From NCBI RefSeq assembly GCF_020616335.1, contig NZ_CP085051.1, positions 1,550,001 to 1,614,000 on the forward strand: a DNA stretch of 64,000 nt, in the 5' to 3' direction. The notes beneath the pieces were generated by a model that did not search any database, was not told where the DNA came from, and saw only the letters and a program-made list of their open reading frames with translations. The DNA is from Corynebacterium uberis (lineage in GTDB: Bacteria; Actinomycetota; Actinomycetes; Mycobacteriales; Mycobacteriaceae). This document shows positions 31,712 through 44,289 of this stretch, piece by piece. The position numbers were made by a program, and so were the translations under genes. Positions within the stretch are counted from its first letter, which is position 1; every line of letters starts with the position of its first letter.

Positions 31712-32538
31712 CGTCGGTCCTTTCCGGAGGTCTTGACCTCGGTTGTTGTCTGTCTGATGGCGTCCATGATCGCCGCGTGCGCGCTCCGCGTCCCGGCGAC
31801 GACGCCCTCCGAGTCCGCTGTCCATTCTTCCCCATCGACCCCGGTGACTACTCCCCCAGCCGCCCGGATCAGCGCCACCCCCGCCGCGTTGTCCCACACG
31901 TGCGGGGACAGCGACACCGCGCCGCCGAAAATCCCCTGCGCCACAAACGCCAGGTCTACCCCCACAGAACCGGTGATTCGGGGGCGGAGATACGTTTCCG
32001 CCAGCCGGGCGAGGAGGCCCTGCCGGACCATGCTGGGGAAAGAAGAGTCATCGGGGGAGGCCACGGAGGAAAAGCCCACCTGCGCGGTGAGGTTCGAGGA
32101 ATCCCGCAGCGGCGGCATGGGCGTGCCGTCGACGAGCAGCGGGCCCCCGGCGATGGCCGATAGCCGACGGTGCAGCACCGGCACGGCGGTCAGCCCCAGG
32201 ACTGGTTGGGCGTCGATAAGCAAACTCACCAGGATCGCGCAGAGCGGATTGCCCGCCGCGAAATTTGCGGTGCCGTCGATAGGGTCAACCACCCACACCG
32301 GATCCGTCCCCAGCGTGCCGCCCGTCTCCTCCCCCAGCACCGGGATGCCGGTCGCCTCAGTCAGCCGCCGGCGCAGGAAGGCCTCAATGTCCAGGTCCGC
32401 CTTGGTGGCAAAGTCGCCGGGGGCCTTCAGCCACGCCGGGCGGGAGCCCACGCACGCCAGGAAGTGCGACTGTGTCTCGTCAAGGATCTCCTGGGCCCAC
32501 TGGTGCAGCGCGGGCAGCTCGTGAGCTAGCCGCGGCAT
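31708..32538 (-). CDS. impA: Inositol monophosphatase family protein in the his cluster
   Basis: A 276-aa magnesium-dependent phosphatase of the IMPase family. Metal-binding residues are in GEETGG (about 69), [13 protein letters not shown] (about 81–93) and [10 protein letters not shown] (about 218). In corynebacteria this gene, impA, sits between hisA and hisF. IMPase-family HisN is a histidinol-phosphate phosphatase in C. glutamicum but is encoded elsewhere, so impA is usually not assigned that step. Position suggests either a second phosphatase for the pathway or an inositol-phosphate role. The start overlaps the hisA end by 13 bp; GGAGG lies very close to the ATG. Confidence 0.9.
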   Translation of the reverse strand: MPRLAHELPALHQWAQEILDETQSHFLACVGSRPAWLKAPGDFATKADLDIEAFLRRRLTEATGIPVLGEETGGTLGTDPVWVVDPIDGTANFAAGNPLCAILVSLLIDAQPVLGLTAVPVLHRRLSAIAGGPLLVDGTPMPPLRDSSNLTAQVGFSSVASPDDSSFPSMVRQGLLARLAETYLRPRITGSVGVDLAFVAQGIFGGAVSLSPHVWDNAAGVALIRAAGGVVTGVDGEEWTADSEGVVAGTRSAHAAIMDAIRQTTTEVKTSGKDRR

Positions 32539-33272
32539 GATCCTCCTACGACCTGCAACGCCTCCGCGAGGGTAAAGCGCCCCTCGTAGAGGGCCTTGCC
32601 CACAATCGCCGAATCAATCCCCTCGCTGCTAAACGCCGACAGCGCCACCAGATCATCCAGGCAGGAAATCCCGCCGCTGGCGGTGACCAGGGCATCCGTC
32701 GCCGCAGAGACCTCGCGCAACAATTCCACGTTCGGCCCCGCCAGCGTGCCGTCCTTGGACACGTCCGTGACCACCACCCGTGAGACCCCCGCGGCATCCA
32801 AACGCTCCAGGATCTCCCAGAAGTCACCGCCATCATCGACCCACCCCTTGCCCATGGCGCGCCAGGACCCACCAATATTGCTGGCGGCCAGGTCCACCGC
32901 GACGCGATCGCCATGGCGGGCAATAACATCGGCGATCCACTCCGGATGAGCCAGCGCCGCGGTACCGATGTTCACCCGGCGCGCCCCCGTGGCCAGCGCC
33001 CGCTCTAAGGTGGCATCATCACGAATACCGCCGGTGAGCTCCACCTGCATAGACACCGTTGAGACGATTTGCTTGAGCAGCTCAAAGTTAGATCCCCGCC
33101 CGAAAGCGGCATCAAGATCCACCAGGTGAAGCCACTGCGCCCCCTGGTCCTGCCACTCCTGCGCCGCGGCCACCGGATCGCCGTAGGACTTCTCGGTCCC
33201 GGCAACGCCCTTTTCTAGCCGAACCGCCTGGCCGGAAACCACATCAACAGCAGGTAACACAGTAAGAGTCAT
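32526..33272 (-). CDS. hisA: Phosphoribosyl-formimino-AICAR-phosphate isomerase HisA
   Basis: A 248-aa TIM barrel that isomerises ProFAR to PRFAR in histidine synthesis. Acid/base aspartates are in [16 protein letters not shown] (about residue 9) and in [16 protein letters not shown] (about 171–186). Corynebacteria have a separate TrpF, so this HisA is expected to act in histidine synthesis only, unlike PriA of other actinobacteria (established for the genus, not visible here). The upstream 150-bp gap to hisH has no gene. Confidence 0.95.
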   Translation of the reverse strand: MTLTVLPAVDVVSGQAVRLEKGVAGTEKSYGDPVAAAQEWQDQGAQWLHLVDLDAAFGRGSNFELLKQIVSTVSMQVELTGGIRDDATLERALATGARRVNIGTAALAHPEWIADVIARHGDRVAVDLAASNIGGSWRAMGKGWVDDGGDFWEILERLDAAGVSRVVVTDVSKDGTLAGPNVELLREVSAATDALVTASGGISCLDDLVALSAFSSEGIDSAIVGKALYEGRFTLAEALQVVGGSCRG

Positions 33273-33424
33273 GCTGCCCCAGTCTAGTCATCTCCGCGGC
33301 GGTCCACCGGCAGACCGCCTGGCGTGTGCCGGTTAGCTCGCGCTTTGCGACGCCACCCCTGCCGCACCCCGCCAGCACACCTCGCCGCCGCGACCCGCCG
33401 CCGCAACCCCCGCCCAAGCTGGCG

Positions 33425-34060
33425 CTAGAGGGTACCCATCCAGTTGGCCAGCACCTGCGCGCCGGCATCCCCGGACTTTTCCGGGTGGAACTGCGTGGCC
33501 CACAGCGCCGAGTTTTCCACCGCGGCCACGAAGCGATCGCCGCCGTGGCTGGACCAGGCGACCTGGGGGGCGCGGGTGAGCTCGTCGGTAGTCAGTTCCC
33601 AGTTGCGCACCCCATAGGAGTGCACAAAATAAAAGCGGGTGGACTCATCCAGGCCAGCGAACATGGGGCAATCGGCGGGTGCGTCCACTGTGTTCCACCC
33701 CATGTGCGGCAGCACATCCGCCTGGAGCGCTTCGACGGTGCCCGGCCATTGCCCGCATCCCGGCGTGCGCACGCCGTGTTCGGTGCCGTAGTCGAACATG
33801 ACCTGGAGGCCCACGCAGATGCCCAATACCGGGCGTCCGCCGGCCAGGCGCTGCCCAATGATCCGCGGCCCGTGGATGGCGTTGAGGCCTTCCATGCACG
33901 CGCTAAAGGCCCCGACCCCCGGCACCACCAGGCCGTCTGCCTCCGTGGCTGCGTGCGGGTCAGAGGTGATGGTCACGCGCGCGCCAACACGCTCCAGGGC
34001 GCGCTGCACCGAACGAAGGTTGCCCGCGCCGTAGTCAAGAATTGCCACTGAGGAAGCCAT
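33425..34060 (-). CDS. hisH: Imidazole glycerol phosphate synthase subunit HisH
   Basis: The glutaminase subunit, which supplies ammonia to HisF. The 211-aa class I amidotransferase has [13 protein letters not shown] at the start, the nucleophile Cys in [11 protein letters not shown] (about 84), and a His-Glu pair in [13 protein letters not shown] near the end. ATG 34060 is preferred because AGGATGG lies 5–11 nt upstream; an ATG three codons earlier (34069) is possible. The MFS gene lies 26 bp upstream and a 150-bp gap follows before hisA. Confidence 0.95.
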   Translation of the reverse strand: MASSVAILDYGAGNLRSVQRALERVGARVTITSDPHAATEADGLVVPGVGAFSACMEGLNAIHGPRIIGQRLAGGRPVLGICVGLQVMFDYGTEHGVRTPGCGQWPGTVEALQADVLPHMGWNTVDAPADCPMFAGLDESTRFYFVHSYGVRNWELTTDELTRAPQVAWSSHGGDRFVAAVENSALWATQFHPEKSGDAGAQVLANWMGTL

Positions 34061-34086
34061 GCCCGCCATCCTAACGGGTCCGTGGC

Positions 34087-35496
34087 TTAGTCTTGGCCTT
34101 CGTGGTCCTTCTTGGTGGGGTCAAGGCGTTCGATGCGCCCGCGGACCGTAGGACCCTGCTGTTGCGGCATGAGCAGCGAGTGGCGCACCTTGCGGGCCTG
34201 CAGCACCGCCGCGCGGGCCATGGGAATCTGGCGCAGCCGGGCGCGCGTGTTGGAGTATTCGGTGATCCGGTGGCGCCCCACGATGGCGTCGCCCACCGTG
34301 AGCACCAACCCCACCGCCACGAGGGCCGCCCCGACGGCGAAGGCCCCGGAGTACGCCAGCTGCGCCGCCACCGCGCCGAGGATGAAGGAGCCCAGCCCGG
34401 TGCCGGCATCGTAGGAGGCGTTCCAGATCGCCGAGGCGTCAGACACGCGGCTGCGCGGCAGGCGCAGGAACATGGTCAGCAGGGCCTCGTTTTGTACCAG
34501 GCCAAAGCCGCCACCGAAGGCGATCGCCGCGATGATGAGGTACCACACCGGCCACTCGTAGTAGAGCACCACGGCCATCAGCGCCACGCCCGCGCCGCCG
34601 AGAATCTGGCCGGGGATCATGGTCACCCCAGGCCGCCCGCGGCGATCCGCGATGATCCCGGAGGCGTAGCGCAGCGCCATGATGGCCCCGCCGACGATGG
34701 ACAGCATCACGCCACCAATCACCGCCCCGGTGTGGGCATCAAGTTCCCGGACGGCGACCGGCAGGAACGACGAGACCGCCCCGAAGCTCATGGACAGGGA
34801 CGTCACCGCCAGCGCCGGCACCGTGACCAGCTTCCACGTGGATACCGCCGGCAGGTGGTGGCGCTGTGCGGGGTCCTGCGGGGCGCTTGTCGATGCCTTG
34901 ATCCGCGGGATGCGCAGGCACATCACCCCCGCAACCACTGCGACAACCGCCGCGGCGATGCACACCGAAGTAAAGCCCAGTGGGGTATCCAGCATTGCCA
35001 TGCCCACCGGCAAGAACAGCATCTGGGCCAGCCCCACGAACACGCCCAACGTGCCGGAGGCTTTACCCAGCAGGCGCACCGGAACGAGCTCGGCGATCAG
35101 CGCGGATTCTGCCACCGTCAGCGCCCCAAAACCCACCCCGCGGATGGCTGAAAACAGCAATGCAGGCAGCGCCGACATACCCAGCAGGTAGCCCAGGGCG
35201 GGAACCCCGAGCGTGACCGCGGCGGCAACCATGACCGGGTTGTAGCCAAAGCGACGCAGCGCCCGCGGCGTGAGTACCTGGGTGACAACGGTGGCCACCA
35301 TGAAAATGCCGGTGGTCGCGCCGGCGAGGGTGCGCGAGCCACCCTGATCAATGACCTGCGCGGGAATGACCGGCAGCAGCAGGGACCAGGCGCCGAAGGC
35401 ACAGGCCACGGCAATGAGCGTGGGCACGTAGCCAGGGGCCTTCCACAAGCTTGTCACCTGCGGCTGATTCGCCTGGCTACCGCCCTGCTGCGTCAC
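34087..35496 (-). CDS. MFS transporter in the his cluster
   Basis: A 469-aa major facilitator superfamily permease with about 12 hydrophobic segments, from [22 protein letters not shown] at the N-terminus to [23 protein letters not shown] near the end. A motif-A-like loop, [15 protein letters not shown], lies between the sixth and eighth segments. A short polar tail follows. Corynebacteria carry such a permease in the his operon; its substrate is unknown. Export or uptake of an amino acid or a pathway compound is only a guess from position. It starts with GTG after GGAGGAG, directly after the small membrane protein gene. Confidence 0.9.
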   Translation of the reverse strand: MTQQGGSQANQPQVTSLWKAPGYVPTLIAVACAFGAWSLLLPVIPAQVIDQGGSRTLAGATTGIFMVATVVTQVLTPRALRRFGYNPVMVAAAVTLGVPALGYLLGMSALPALLFSAIRGVGFGALTVAESALIAELVPVRLLGKASGTLGVFVGLAQMLFLPVGMAMLDTPLGFTSVCIAAAVVAVVAGVMCLRIPRIKASTSAPQDPAQRHHLPAVSTWKLVTVPALAVTSLSMSFGAVSSFLPVAVRELDAHTGAVIGGVMLSIVGGAIMALRYASGIIADRRGRPGVTMIPGQILGGAGVALMAVVLYYEWPVWYLIIAAIAFGGGFGLVQNEALLTMFLRLPRSRVSDASAIWNASYDAGTGLGSFILGAVAAQLAYSGAFAVGAALVAVGLVLTVGDAIVGRHRITEYSNTRARLRQIPMARAAVLQARKVRHSLLMPQQQGPTVRGRIERLDPTKKDHEGQD

Positions 35497-35703
35497 TTAC
35501 GTCACTCCTCCTATAAGCCACACGATTGCTGCCACCAGCGCCAGCGTTGCTAACACTGCGGCCACCATTGTCAACAGCTTCGACCCATGCTGATAGGCCG
35601 ACCACGTCGCCCCCACCAAAAGCCCCGCCACGGCGAAGAGTACATACACCTGCCAGGCGTTTGGGGAAGCAGCATCCTGGGCAACTGTAGCAACGGTGTC
35701 CAT
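35497..35703 (-). CDS. Small membrane protein in the his cluster
   Basis: A 68-aa protein with two membrane segments: about residues 19–35 (VYVLFAVAGLLVGATWS) and 44–65 (LTMVAAVLATLALVAAIVWLIG). It sits between hisB and the MFS gene, with its stop next to the MFS start. A small membrane protein at this spot is known in corynebacteria; its role is unknown. ATG 35703 was chosen since the residues upstream are hisB 3' sequence read out of frame. Confidence 0.72.
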   Translation of the reverse strand: MDTVATVAQDAASPNAWQVYVLFAVAGLLVGATWSAYQHGSKLLTMVAAVLATLALVAAIVWLIGGVT

Positions 35704-35707
35704 GCCT

Positions 35708-38740
<3,033 letters not shown>

Positions 38741-39243
38741 GGCTCATCTACTCTTCTTGTGCTTTGGTGTATTTTTCTTGTCGCACCCCGCCAGCCGCCG
38801 CCGTGGCAGGCCGCAAGGCACCACGGTCAACGCCCGACATAGCGCGCATCGGTCGATGACAACAGAGACATGTATGCATCCGGTCAGCGTCATGCATGCA
38901 TCCAGCGCGGCGGGACCGAACCGGCCCCCAGCGGGCAAACAGGCGGAAAATATGCCGTCACCCGCACAATAGCTGGTTTACCCATTGTAGCTATCGTCGG
39001 TGCAACCGCCGCATTGGCCAATCCTGGGCTCAGCTCTCGGGCTCGGCTCCTGGGTATTTTCGGCGCCTTGGGCGTCCTGGACGCGAGCCCGAGGTTCAGC
39101 GGGAACCGCCCCCTCCGGGGCCGCCCAGATGATTTTCGGGACATAGCCAGCGTCTTTCCAGATACCGCCACGTACGGTTGACCGCACACCGATTCAAGGC
39201 CATCATTGTCACCACTAGACCACCGGCTCGAGGGAGGACCACC
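38741..39243. promoter_or_regulatory. Intergenic region upstream of hisD, with a hairpin in the probable leader
   Basis: About 500 bp with no convincing gene; short open frames on both strands have no family resemblance or good ribosome-binding site. Near hisD a hairpin CCGTGG...CCACGG lies at 38801–38826, with an inner GCC/GGC stem closing a four-base loop. On the hisD strand its loop includes TGGTGCC, which faintly recalls the T-box core. CAT-rich repeats (ATGCATGCATGA) lie at 38872–38904, still in the putative leader. In C. glutamicum the his operon has a T-box-like leader (established), so this is a candidate for the same control. Confidence 0.45.
38801..38826 (-). promoter_or_regulatory. 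Hairpin in the hisD leader
   Basis: A perfect 6-bp stem CCGTGG/CCACGG with an inner 3-bp GCC/GGC stem and four-base loop; 60–86 nt upstream of the hisD ATG. It may be part of an attenuator or T-box-like switch. Confidence 0.4.
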
Positions 39244-40320
39244 GTGCACGCCTCCGCCAGCAATGCTCCCCGCCCAGTCACCCTGGCGCGCATCATTAGC
39301 GCGCTCGACTCGCTGGGGCATCGTCACCATGAGGGCGCCGATCGTGCCATCATTCCCGCGCTGCACCACCGCACCACCGTGTACCTGTGCGGGCCCTCAG
39401 GCGGCTTTCCCGTCCTGGTCATGGCCGTCACCCTGCGGCGCCGGTTGCCCATGTCTTACGCCACCCTCATCGCGGAATGTCTCAACGAATGGCACTGCTA
39501 CCACTGCGATCCCGCGCTGAGCTTGTGGCTGAGCGACGACGCCTCTGTCGAGGTCACCGGCCACTCCAGCATCTCCATTGCCCCCGGCCTGACGGATGCA
39601 CAACTGTCCACCGCCCTATCCGCCGGCATTGCCAACGCCACCCGGGCCGTGAGCTGGATTATTGAGCACCTACCCGAGCTTGCCGCCGACGGCGCCGACG
39701 CCATCGGCCCCGCCTCCTCTCCCGCCGCCCAAGCCCGCCTCCGCGCCGACCTCGACGCCCTGGGCGAACCACTGGCACACATCATCTCCGACCCCGCCGG
39801 GCCTGCGCGCATGCTCCACCCCAGCTCCCCGCGCCACACCGGGGCCGCCTACCAGGACCACCCGCGCGACGACGGCACCCTGGGCGCCAGCCCACACCCG
39901 CTGTCTGTTGAGCGGCTGCGCGAGGTCCTCCACGACGTCGGGGTGCGGCGCACCAGCGTCGAAGGCGCCACGATCACCGCCTGGATCAATGACATCCCCT
40001 TCAACTTCACGCTCGACCCCACCCCTCAACTACTCATTCGCGCCCGCTGGGATACCGAACTCGATCCCCGCACCCAGACCCTCAGGACGCTTTTGACCTG
40101 CTCAGACGCCTCGCGTTCCCCGTGGACTGCACGCACCTTTTGCACCATCGATGACCAACAGCTGCACCTCAATGCAGAACTGACCCTGCCCGCAGCAGCT
40201 GGCTATAACAACGCCCAACTAGTCCACCATCTCGCGCTATCCATGAGCACCGTGCTCGCCGCCATAGATACGGTGAGCACCCAGCTGTCGGGCACCTCCG
40301 CGGTGCACTGGCCCCGCTAA
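39244..40320 (+). CDS. YbjN-like protein with two domains
   Basis: A 358-aa protein made of two YbjN-type (type III secretion chaperone-like) domains. The first is about residues 12–150 (VTLARIISALDSLGHRH, then MAVTLRRRLPMSYATLIAECLNEWH) and the second about 210–350 (SVERLREVLHDVGVRRT, NNAQLVHHLALSMSTVLAAID). The second domain keeps the usual long C-terminal helix. The function of YbjN proteins is unclear; such pairs are common in corynebacteria. GTG 39244 follows GGGAGGACC. There is no signal peptide. Confidence 0.8.
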   Translation: MHASASNAPRPVTLARIISALDSLGHRHHEGADRAIIPALHHRTTVYLCGPSGGFPVLVMAVTLRRRLPMSYATLIAECLNEWHCYHCDPALSLWLSDDASVEVTGHSSISIAPGLTDAQLSTALSAGIANATRAVSWIIEHLPELAADGADAIGPASSPAAQARLRADLDALGEPLAHIISDPAGPARMLHPSSPRHTGAAYQDHPRDDGTLGASPHPLSVERLREVLHDVGVRRTSVEGATITAWINDIPFNFTLDPTPQLLIRARWDTELDPRTQTLRTLLTCSDASRSPWTARTFCTIDDQQLHLNAELTLPAAAGYNNAQLVHHLALSMSTVLAAIDTVSTQLSGTSAVHWPR

Positions 40321-40349
40321 ATCCCGGCCCCGTTACTCCTGGCCAGCGC

Positions 40350-40904
40350 CTATCCGCGGTCCACCAGGACGCAGCACCAATACGCCAGGGCTGCGCACAG
40401 CGCAGGAAACAGCGCCACAATGCCGCCTGGGCGCACCGCGGCAGGAAGCCGCACCTGCATGCCCTCATGCACCGAACCCCACTCCGGTACGGGCACCATC
40501 CACCCGGCCACCTGTTGGCCCACGGCGGCAAAGACAATGCTCGCGCCCGCCACCACCAGCGCTATCCACCACAGCATGGCCAGCCCGCGGCTGCGTTTCG
40601 AGCGGGCATACACCGCCACGGCAAGCAACATCCCCAGGCCCGCGCAGGAGACCACCAGCGCCACCCAGTAGGCGAACATGGTGTTTCCCGGCGCCCCAGA
40701 CAGGGTGACCACCCCGCCGCCTGCCACCACCCCCACCAACGTGGGCCGAACGGCACCCCAGATCGCCCCGCCGAGAGCAAACACAACGAGCACGAGCGTC
40801 ATCGTCCCGGCACCTGCGCCCACGAGTGCGCGCCGCCGTGACTGCTCGGCGCTGGCGGGTGCGGAGTCATCGCCGCGCGCCGAGTGATCAGGGATTAATC
40901 GCAA
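40350..40904 (-). CDS. Hypothetical membrane protein, possibly DUF2567-like
   Basis: A 184-aa protein with four hydrophobic segments: about 29–60 (a long one, ALVGAGAGTMTLVLVVFALG), 78–99, 109–128 and 157–180. It resembles in length and layout the four-helix DUF2567 membrane proteins of actinobacteria, but I cannot confirm this. It overlaps the lipoprotein gene upstream by 10 bp, so the two are probably co-transcribed. Confidence 0.65.
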   Translation of the reverse strand: MRLIPDHSARGDDSAPASAEQSRRRALVGAGAGTMTLVLVVFALGGAIWGAVRPTLVGVVAGGGVVTLSGAPGNTMFAYWVALVVSCAGLGMLLAVAVYARSKRSRGLAMLWWIALVVAGASIVFAAVGQQVAGWMVPVPEWGSVHEGMQVRLPAAVRPGGIVALFPALCAALAYWCCVLVDRG

Positions 40905-41596
40905 AATGTCCAGGCCCCGCCCTCACGCTCAAAGCGCTGCACCGCCGACTGCGGGCCTTCTTTGCCGCTGACCGTGACGGTGGCACTGGCCCGGTCGCCG
41001 TTGACCAGCACGTCTGTGACGTCAAGGACATCCGACTGGCCCTGCCCGGTGCCGGGGAAGGAATCCAGGGGCACGTCCGGAACCGAATCCAGGTTGAATG
41101 CTTCCCGCCCGCCGTTGGCGGCCAGCACCCGCTGGCAGGTGTGATCCGGCAGGTAGCCGATCTTGGAGCGCATCGTGTGTTGATCATTAAAGCCCATGAC
41201 GAGGGTCCTAATCCCCGCCTCGTCCGCCGGGCTCGGGGGCACGCCGCCCTCAATGGGGAGCTTTCCTGTCACCCCTGGGCCGGAGTTGCCCAACACTTCC
41301 GCGTCATTTTCCACCTTGGGCGATCCCTCCGGGGCGGGCCCCTGATTGGGGGTAGCGCCCTGCTGCGGGTGCGCCGCGTCAGACGTGGGGGCGGCGCTGG
41401 CGGACTGCTGTGCTGAGGTGGGGGCTACCGCAGTGCTGCTGGGGCTGCCCGCTGCGCCGACGCTACTCGACGCCGCCGTGGTCCCCGCCTCCGAATCTGC
41501 AGCATCATCTGCATGTCCACCGCATCCACCAAGCAGTACTGCCACGGCTCCTGCGGCCACAGCAAGGACGGTCTTGGGCACAGATGCATTCGCCAC
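40895..41596 (-). CDS. Putative lipoprotein of unknown function
   Basis: A 233-aa exported lipoprotein. After a short N-tail there is a hydrophobic signal (VLAVAAGAVAVLLGGC) with lipobox LGGC, then a Ser/Ala/Thr-rich linker of about 50 residues and a C-terminal domain from about 115 (GIRTLVMGFNDQHTMRSKIGY, DVLDVTDVLVNGDRASATVTV) that looks like an NTF2- or Mce-associated-type fold. GTG 41596 is the likely start, with GGAGG 8 nt upstream. It is co-oriented with the downstream membrane protein. Confidence 0.75.
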   Translation of the reverse strand: MANASVPKTVLAVAAGAVAVLLGGCGGHADDAADSEAGTTAASSSVGAAGSPSSTAVAPTSAQQSASAAPTSDAAHPQQGATPNQGPAPEGSPKVENDAEVLGNSGPGVTGKLPIEGGVPPSPADEAGIRTLVMGFNDQHTMRSKIGYLPDHTCQRVLAANGGREAFNLDSVPDVPLDSFPGTGQGQSDVLDVTDVLVNGDRASATVTVSGKEGPQSAVQRFEREGGAWTFCD

Positions 41597-41720
41597 TGGA
41601 AGAACCTCCAAATTGGTCGGCGTTTTCTTGAGCGGCCAGTCTACCGGCTCAAGTTCACGCCCAGACTATCGCCATTGCCCCCTGGCCCTGTTACCTGTGC
41701 GCCCGTATAAGGTGGGCGGG

Positions 41721-42287
41721 GTGCACCTGTCGCGCGAGAAGATCGTAGCCGCCGCCTTGCAGATCCTGGACCAGTATGGCCTGGCGGATCTGTCTATGCG
41801 GCGACTTGCCACCGGCCTTGGGGTCGCGCCGGGGGCCCTTTATTGGCACATTCCGAACAAGCAGCACCTCATCGAATTCATGGCGCAATCCATGCTTTCT
41901 TCCCTGCTCAACCCCCCTACACAGCCGCTGAGCCCCAACGAGTTTGCCCGCACGCTGCGTAACCTGGTGCTCGCCCACACTGACGGCGGCGAGGTCCTCG
42001 TCGCCGGGCTATCCATGCCGGGGTTGCGGGACCAACTGACCCAGCGTGCCCAGGACGTCATGCGCGCAGCGCACGCCCCCGCCCCGGCGCTTGCGGCGCA
42101 GGTGCTTATCGACGCCATCGTTGGGGCAGTATTAGTAGAACAATCACAGGTTCAGCTCGCGCAGCTGACCGGCCAGCCCACCGCCCAGGACGCTGCCGCG
42201 GGCGATGCCCAGCAGCGCGAGGATCACTTCTGCGCCAAGATCGCGGTGGTCCTCGCCGGCTGCGCTGGCCCCGAAGAAAGGACATAA
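41721..42287 (+). CDS. TetR family transcriptional regulator
   Basis: A 188-aa regulator. The N-terminal HTH reads EKIVAAALQILDQYGLADLSMRRLATGLGVAPGALYWHIPNKQHL (split here: HTH about 5–50), a clear TetR signature. The C-terminal ligand domain is helical. GTG 41721 follows AAGGTGG; the frame is open upstream without support. It is divergent from the lipoprotein gene and is followed 5 bp later by the exonuclease/BRCT gene; its target genes are unknown. Confidence 0.88.
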   Translation: MHLSREKIVAAALQILDQYGLADLSMRRLATGLGVAPGALYWHIPNKQHLIEFMAQSMLSSLLNPPTQPLSPNEFARTLRNLVLAHTDGGEVLVAGLSMPGLRDQLTQRAQDVMRAAHAPAPALAAQVLIDAIVGAVLVEQSQVQLAQLTGQPTAQDAAAGDAQQREDHFCAKIAVVLAGCAGPEERT

Positions 42288-42292
42288 GCCCC

Positions 42293-43663
42293 GTGATCCC
42301 GGCCCATGGCGCCACGCTTAGCTTCACCTCCAGCGAGGTCACCGTCACCTACGGTGCCCTCCTAGCTGCGCTTACCGGGCGCGCCAGCGATACGGTGCCG
42401 TTGCGCCACATCACCGGCATTGCCACGCAGCCGCCCACCGCATTAAGCGGCGGGTGGGTAGATATCGCGCGTGACGACGCCCCCGACCTGCGGGTGCGCT
42501 TCTCCCCGCGCGCCGACCGGGAGGCCGCAGCCTTTGCCGATGCGTTAAGCGCCGCCCAGCGCGGCGAGACTCCCCCGACGATCGCGCCGGTGATCGGCCT
42601 GGACTTTGTCGCCCTCGACGTGGAGACCGCCAACGCGGATAACGCGTCCATCTGCCAGATCGGGGTGGTGCGCTACCGCGATGGCATCGCCGAGGACTCC
42701 GCGTCCTGGCTGTGCCAACCGCCGCAGCCCGTCTCCTACTTCGATTCGGCCAACGTGGCCATCCACGGGATCCGCGCCGAAGACGTCGCGCAGGCCCCAA
42801 GCTGTGCCGAAGCCATCGCGCAGGCAGTCGAGTTTGTGGGCACCGATGTCTTTGTGGCCCACAACGCTCAGTTCGATGCCTCAGCCCTCTTCCGGGCAAG
42901 CCGCGCCAGTGACAGCCCCGTCCCACAGCTGCGCTTCGGCTGTTCCCTGGCGCTGAGCCGGAGAAGCGACCTGTCCTTGAAAAACCACAAACTTCCCACC
43001 GTGGCTGAAGAGCTGGGCATCACCCCGGGGCGCCATCATGACGCACACGCTGATGCCCAGGCCTGCGGGGACATCGTCGTCGCCTTGGCCCGGCGCGAAG
43101 GCTTTAGCGGCAGCATTGACGAGTTTTTTGCCGCACACCGCTTCAGCCTGGGGCGCCTCGAGGAGGATCGCGTCTACCCCGTCTTGTCCATTCGCAAGGG
43201 CGCGACCGGGGCCACCGGGTCGGCCGGGAAGGCTGGGAAGGCTGGCCGCGCCGCCGCTGGGTCCACCTCCGCCGCGCACGAAGGCGCCCAGGGCGAGCTG
43301 TTTAGCGCCGCGAAGAAACCCAGGCGCGACCCCTGGAAGGCGGTGGCAACGCCCGACACCGTGCCTGAGGCCAACCCTGATGCCGATCCCCACGGTCTGC
43401 TCTTTGACCAGCACGTCACCTTGTCCGGGGACTTCGAGCCCTATGACAAGGGGCAGCTGTGGGCGGGTATCGCCCAGCGCGGCGGGCACGTGGGAAAGAA
43501 CGTGACCAAGAAGACCACAATCCTTGTTGCCGGCGCCTGGACGACCAAGACCTCCAAGCACAAAAGGGCCGAGGAGCTCATCGCCGCCGGGCAGCATATT
43601 GACATCTGGACCGCCGATGAGCTCATCGCCGCCCTGGGGCTAGAGGAACAACCCCCGTTTTAG
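42293..43663 (+). CDS. PH-like / DEDDh exonuclease / BRCT protein
   Basis: A 456-aa protein of three parts. Residues 1–100 look like the bacterial PH-like domain (DUF4429 type; LSFTSSEVTVTYGAL, LRHITGIATQPP). Residues 103–265 are a DnaQ-type DEDDh 3'-5' exonuclease with VALDVETAN (Asp109, Glu111), FVAHNAQFD and HDAHADA, so all catalytic residues are present. After a Gly/Ala/Ser-rich linker, residues about 375–450 form a BRCT domain (HVTLSGDFEPY, KNVTKKTTILVAG). It starts with GTG after GAAAGGAC, 5 bp after the TetR gene. A role in repair or RNA/DNA turnover is likely; the substrate is unknown. Confidence 0.87.
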   Translation: MIPAHGATLSFTSSEVTVTYGALLAALTGRASDTVPLRHITGIATQPPTALSGGWVDIARDDAPDLRVRFSPRADREAAAFADALSAAQRGETPPTIAPVIGLDFVALDVETANADNASICQIGVVRYRDGIAEDSASWLCQPPQPVSYFDSANVAIHGIRAEDVAQAPSCAEAIAQAVEFVGTDVFVAHNAQFDASALFRASRASDSPVPQLRFGCSLALSRRSDLSLKNHKLPTVAEELGITPGRHHDAHADAQACGDIVVALARREGFSGSIDEFFAAHRFSLGRLEEDRVYPVLSIRKGATGATGSAGKAGKAGRAAAGSTSAAHEGAQGELFSAAKKPRRDPWKAVATPDTVPEANPDADPHGLLFDQHVTLSGDFEPYDKGQLWAGIAQRGGHVGKNVTKKTTILVAGAWTTKTSKHKRAEELIAAGQHIDIWTADELIAALGLEEQPPF

Positions 43664-43705
43664 GGCAATGGGAACCATTCGGTTCCGGCAGCAGTCCAGT
43701 GAGGT

Positions 43706-44254
43706 ATGACAATTGCTCCCTGTGCGCCCACCGCGCTGCGCCCAGTGTTGGTTGCCCAGCGCCACCGCGATCCGGCCCACCACCATGTCACGTTGTCGCG
43801 CGGTGTTGCCGCGCGACTGACCCTCGACGGCACGCCCGTGGATGCCACGCATCTCCACCAGCTGGGGTTGACCATGCACCAGGCCTGGGATGCGGCCGCG
43901 TGCAACCTTGTGCGGCTGGCCCAGTTCCCCTTGGGGACCAGGTTTATGACGCGCCCGGCCAGCTGCCTTGATCCGGGATTGCGCGGAGCAGCACAGGTAG
44001 ACACCCCCGGCGCTGACCCGACGGCCTGGCTGGCCCACCCCTATTCTTTTTCCGTGCTGCACAAGCATCTGACGAGTCTGTGCCGCGGTGTGGAGCCCGC
44101 CTACATCGTGGTGCGGCCCGGGGTGCTGTTGTGCAGCCCGCTGCCGGTGCGCACGACGGTGTTGGCCCGGTGTGCCACGCTGGCGGCTGAGGCTGGGGAG
44201 CTACCCAGCTTGGGTCCGCTGATCTACCGCCACGGCTTTGCATCGCTAGAGTAA
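43706..44254 (+). CDS. Hypothetical protein, 182 aa
   Basis: I do not recognise this 182-aa protein. It has no signal peptide or membrane helix. It contains a His-rich start (QRHRDPAHHHVTLSRG), a GLTMHQAWDAAACNLV helix, and YSFSVLHKHLTSLCRGVEPAYIVV, giving a mixed alpha/beta look; no catalytic motif is obvious. The ribosome-binding site (GTGAGG) is weak. It lies between the exonuclease/BRCT gene and the alarmone synthetase gene in the same direction. Confidence 0.62.
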   Translation: MTIAPCAPTALRPVLVAQRHRDPAHHHVTLSRGVAARLTLDGTPVDATHLHQLGLTMHQAWDAAACNLVRLAQFPLGTRFMTRPASCLDPGLRGAAQVDTPGADPTAWLAHPYSFSVLHKHLTSLCRGVEPAYIVVRPGVLLCSPLPVRTTVLARCATLAAEAGELPSLGPLIYRHGFASLE

Positions 44255-44272
44255 CCCGGCCCGGGCTCGGGC

Positions 44273-44278
44273 TAGACT
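44273..44278 (+). promoter_or_regulatory. -10 box of the alarmone synthetase gene
   Basis: TAGACT, a good match to TAnAnT, 11 nt before the ATG at 44290. With the usual 6–9 nt to the start point the transcript would be almost leaderless. Confidence 0.6.
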
Positions 44279-44289
44279 GGTTGGCCAAT

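Noticed and set aside
38744..38938. A 64-codon minus-strand frame just before hisD, considered as a his leader peptide.
   Set aside because: It has no run of His codons and no good ribosome-binding site, so it does not look like an attenuator peptide.
38870..39181. A 103-codon plus-strand frame upstream of hisD, with a hydrophobic stretch.
   Set aside because: No ribosome-binding site and no family match; the frame overlaps the probable his leader.
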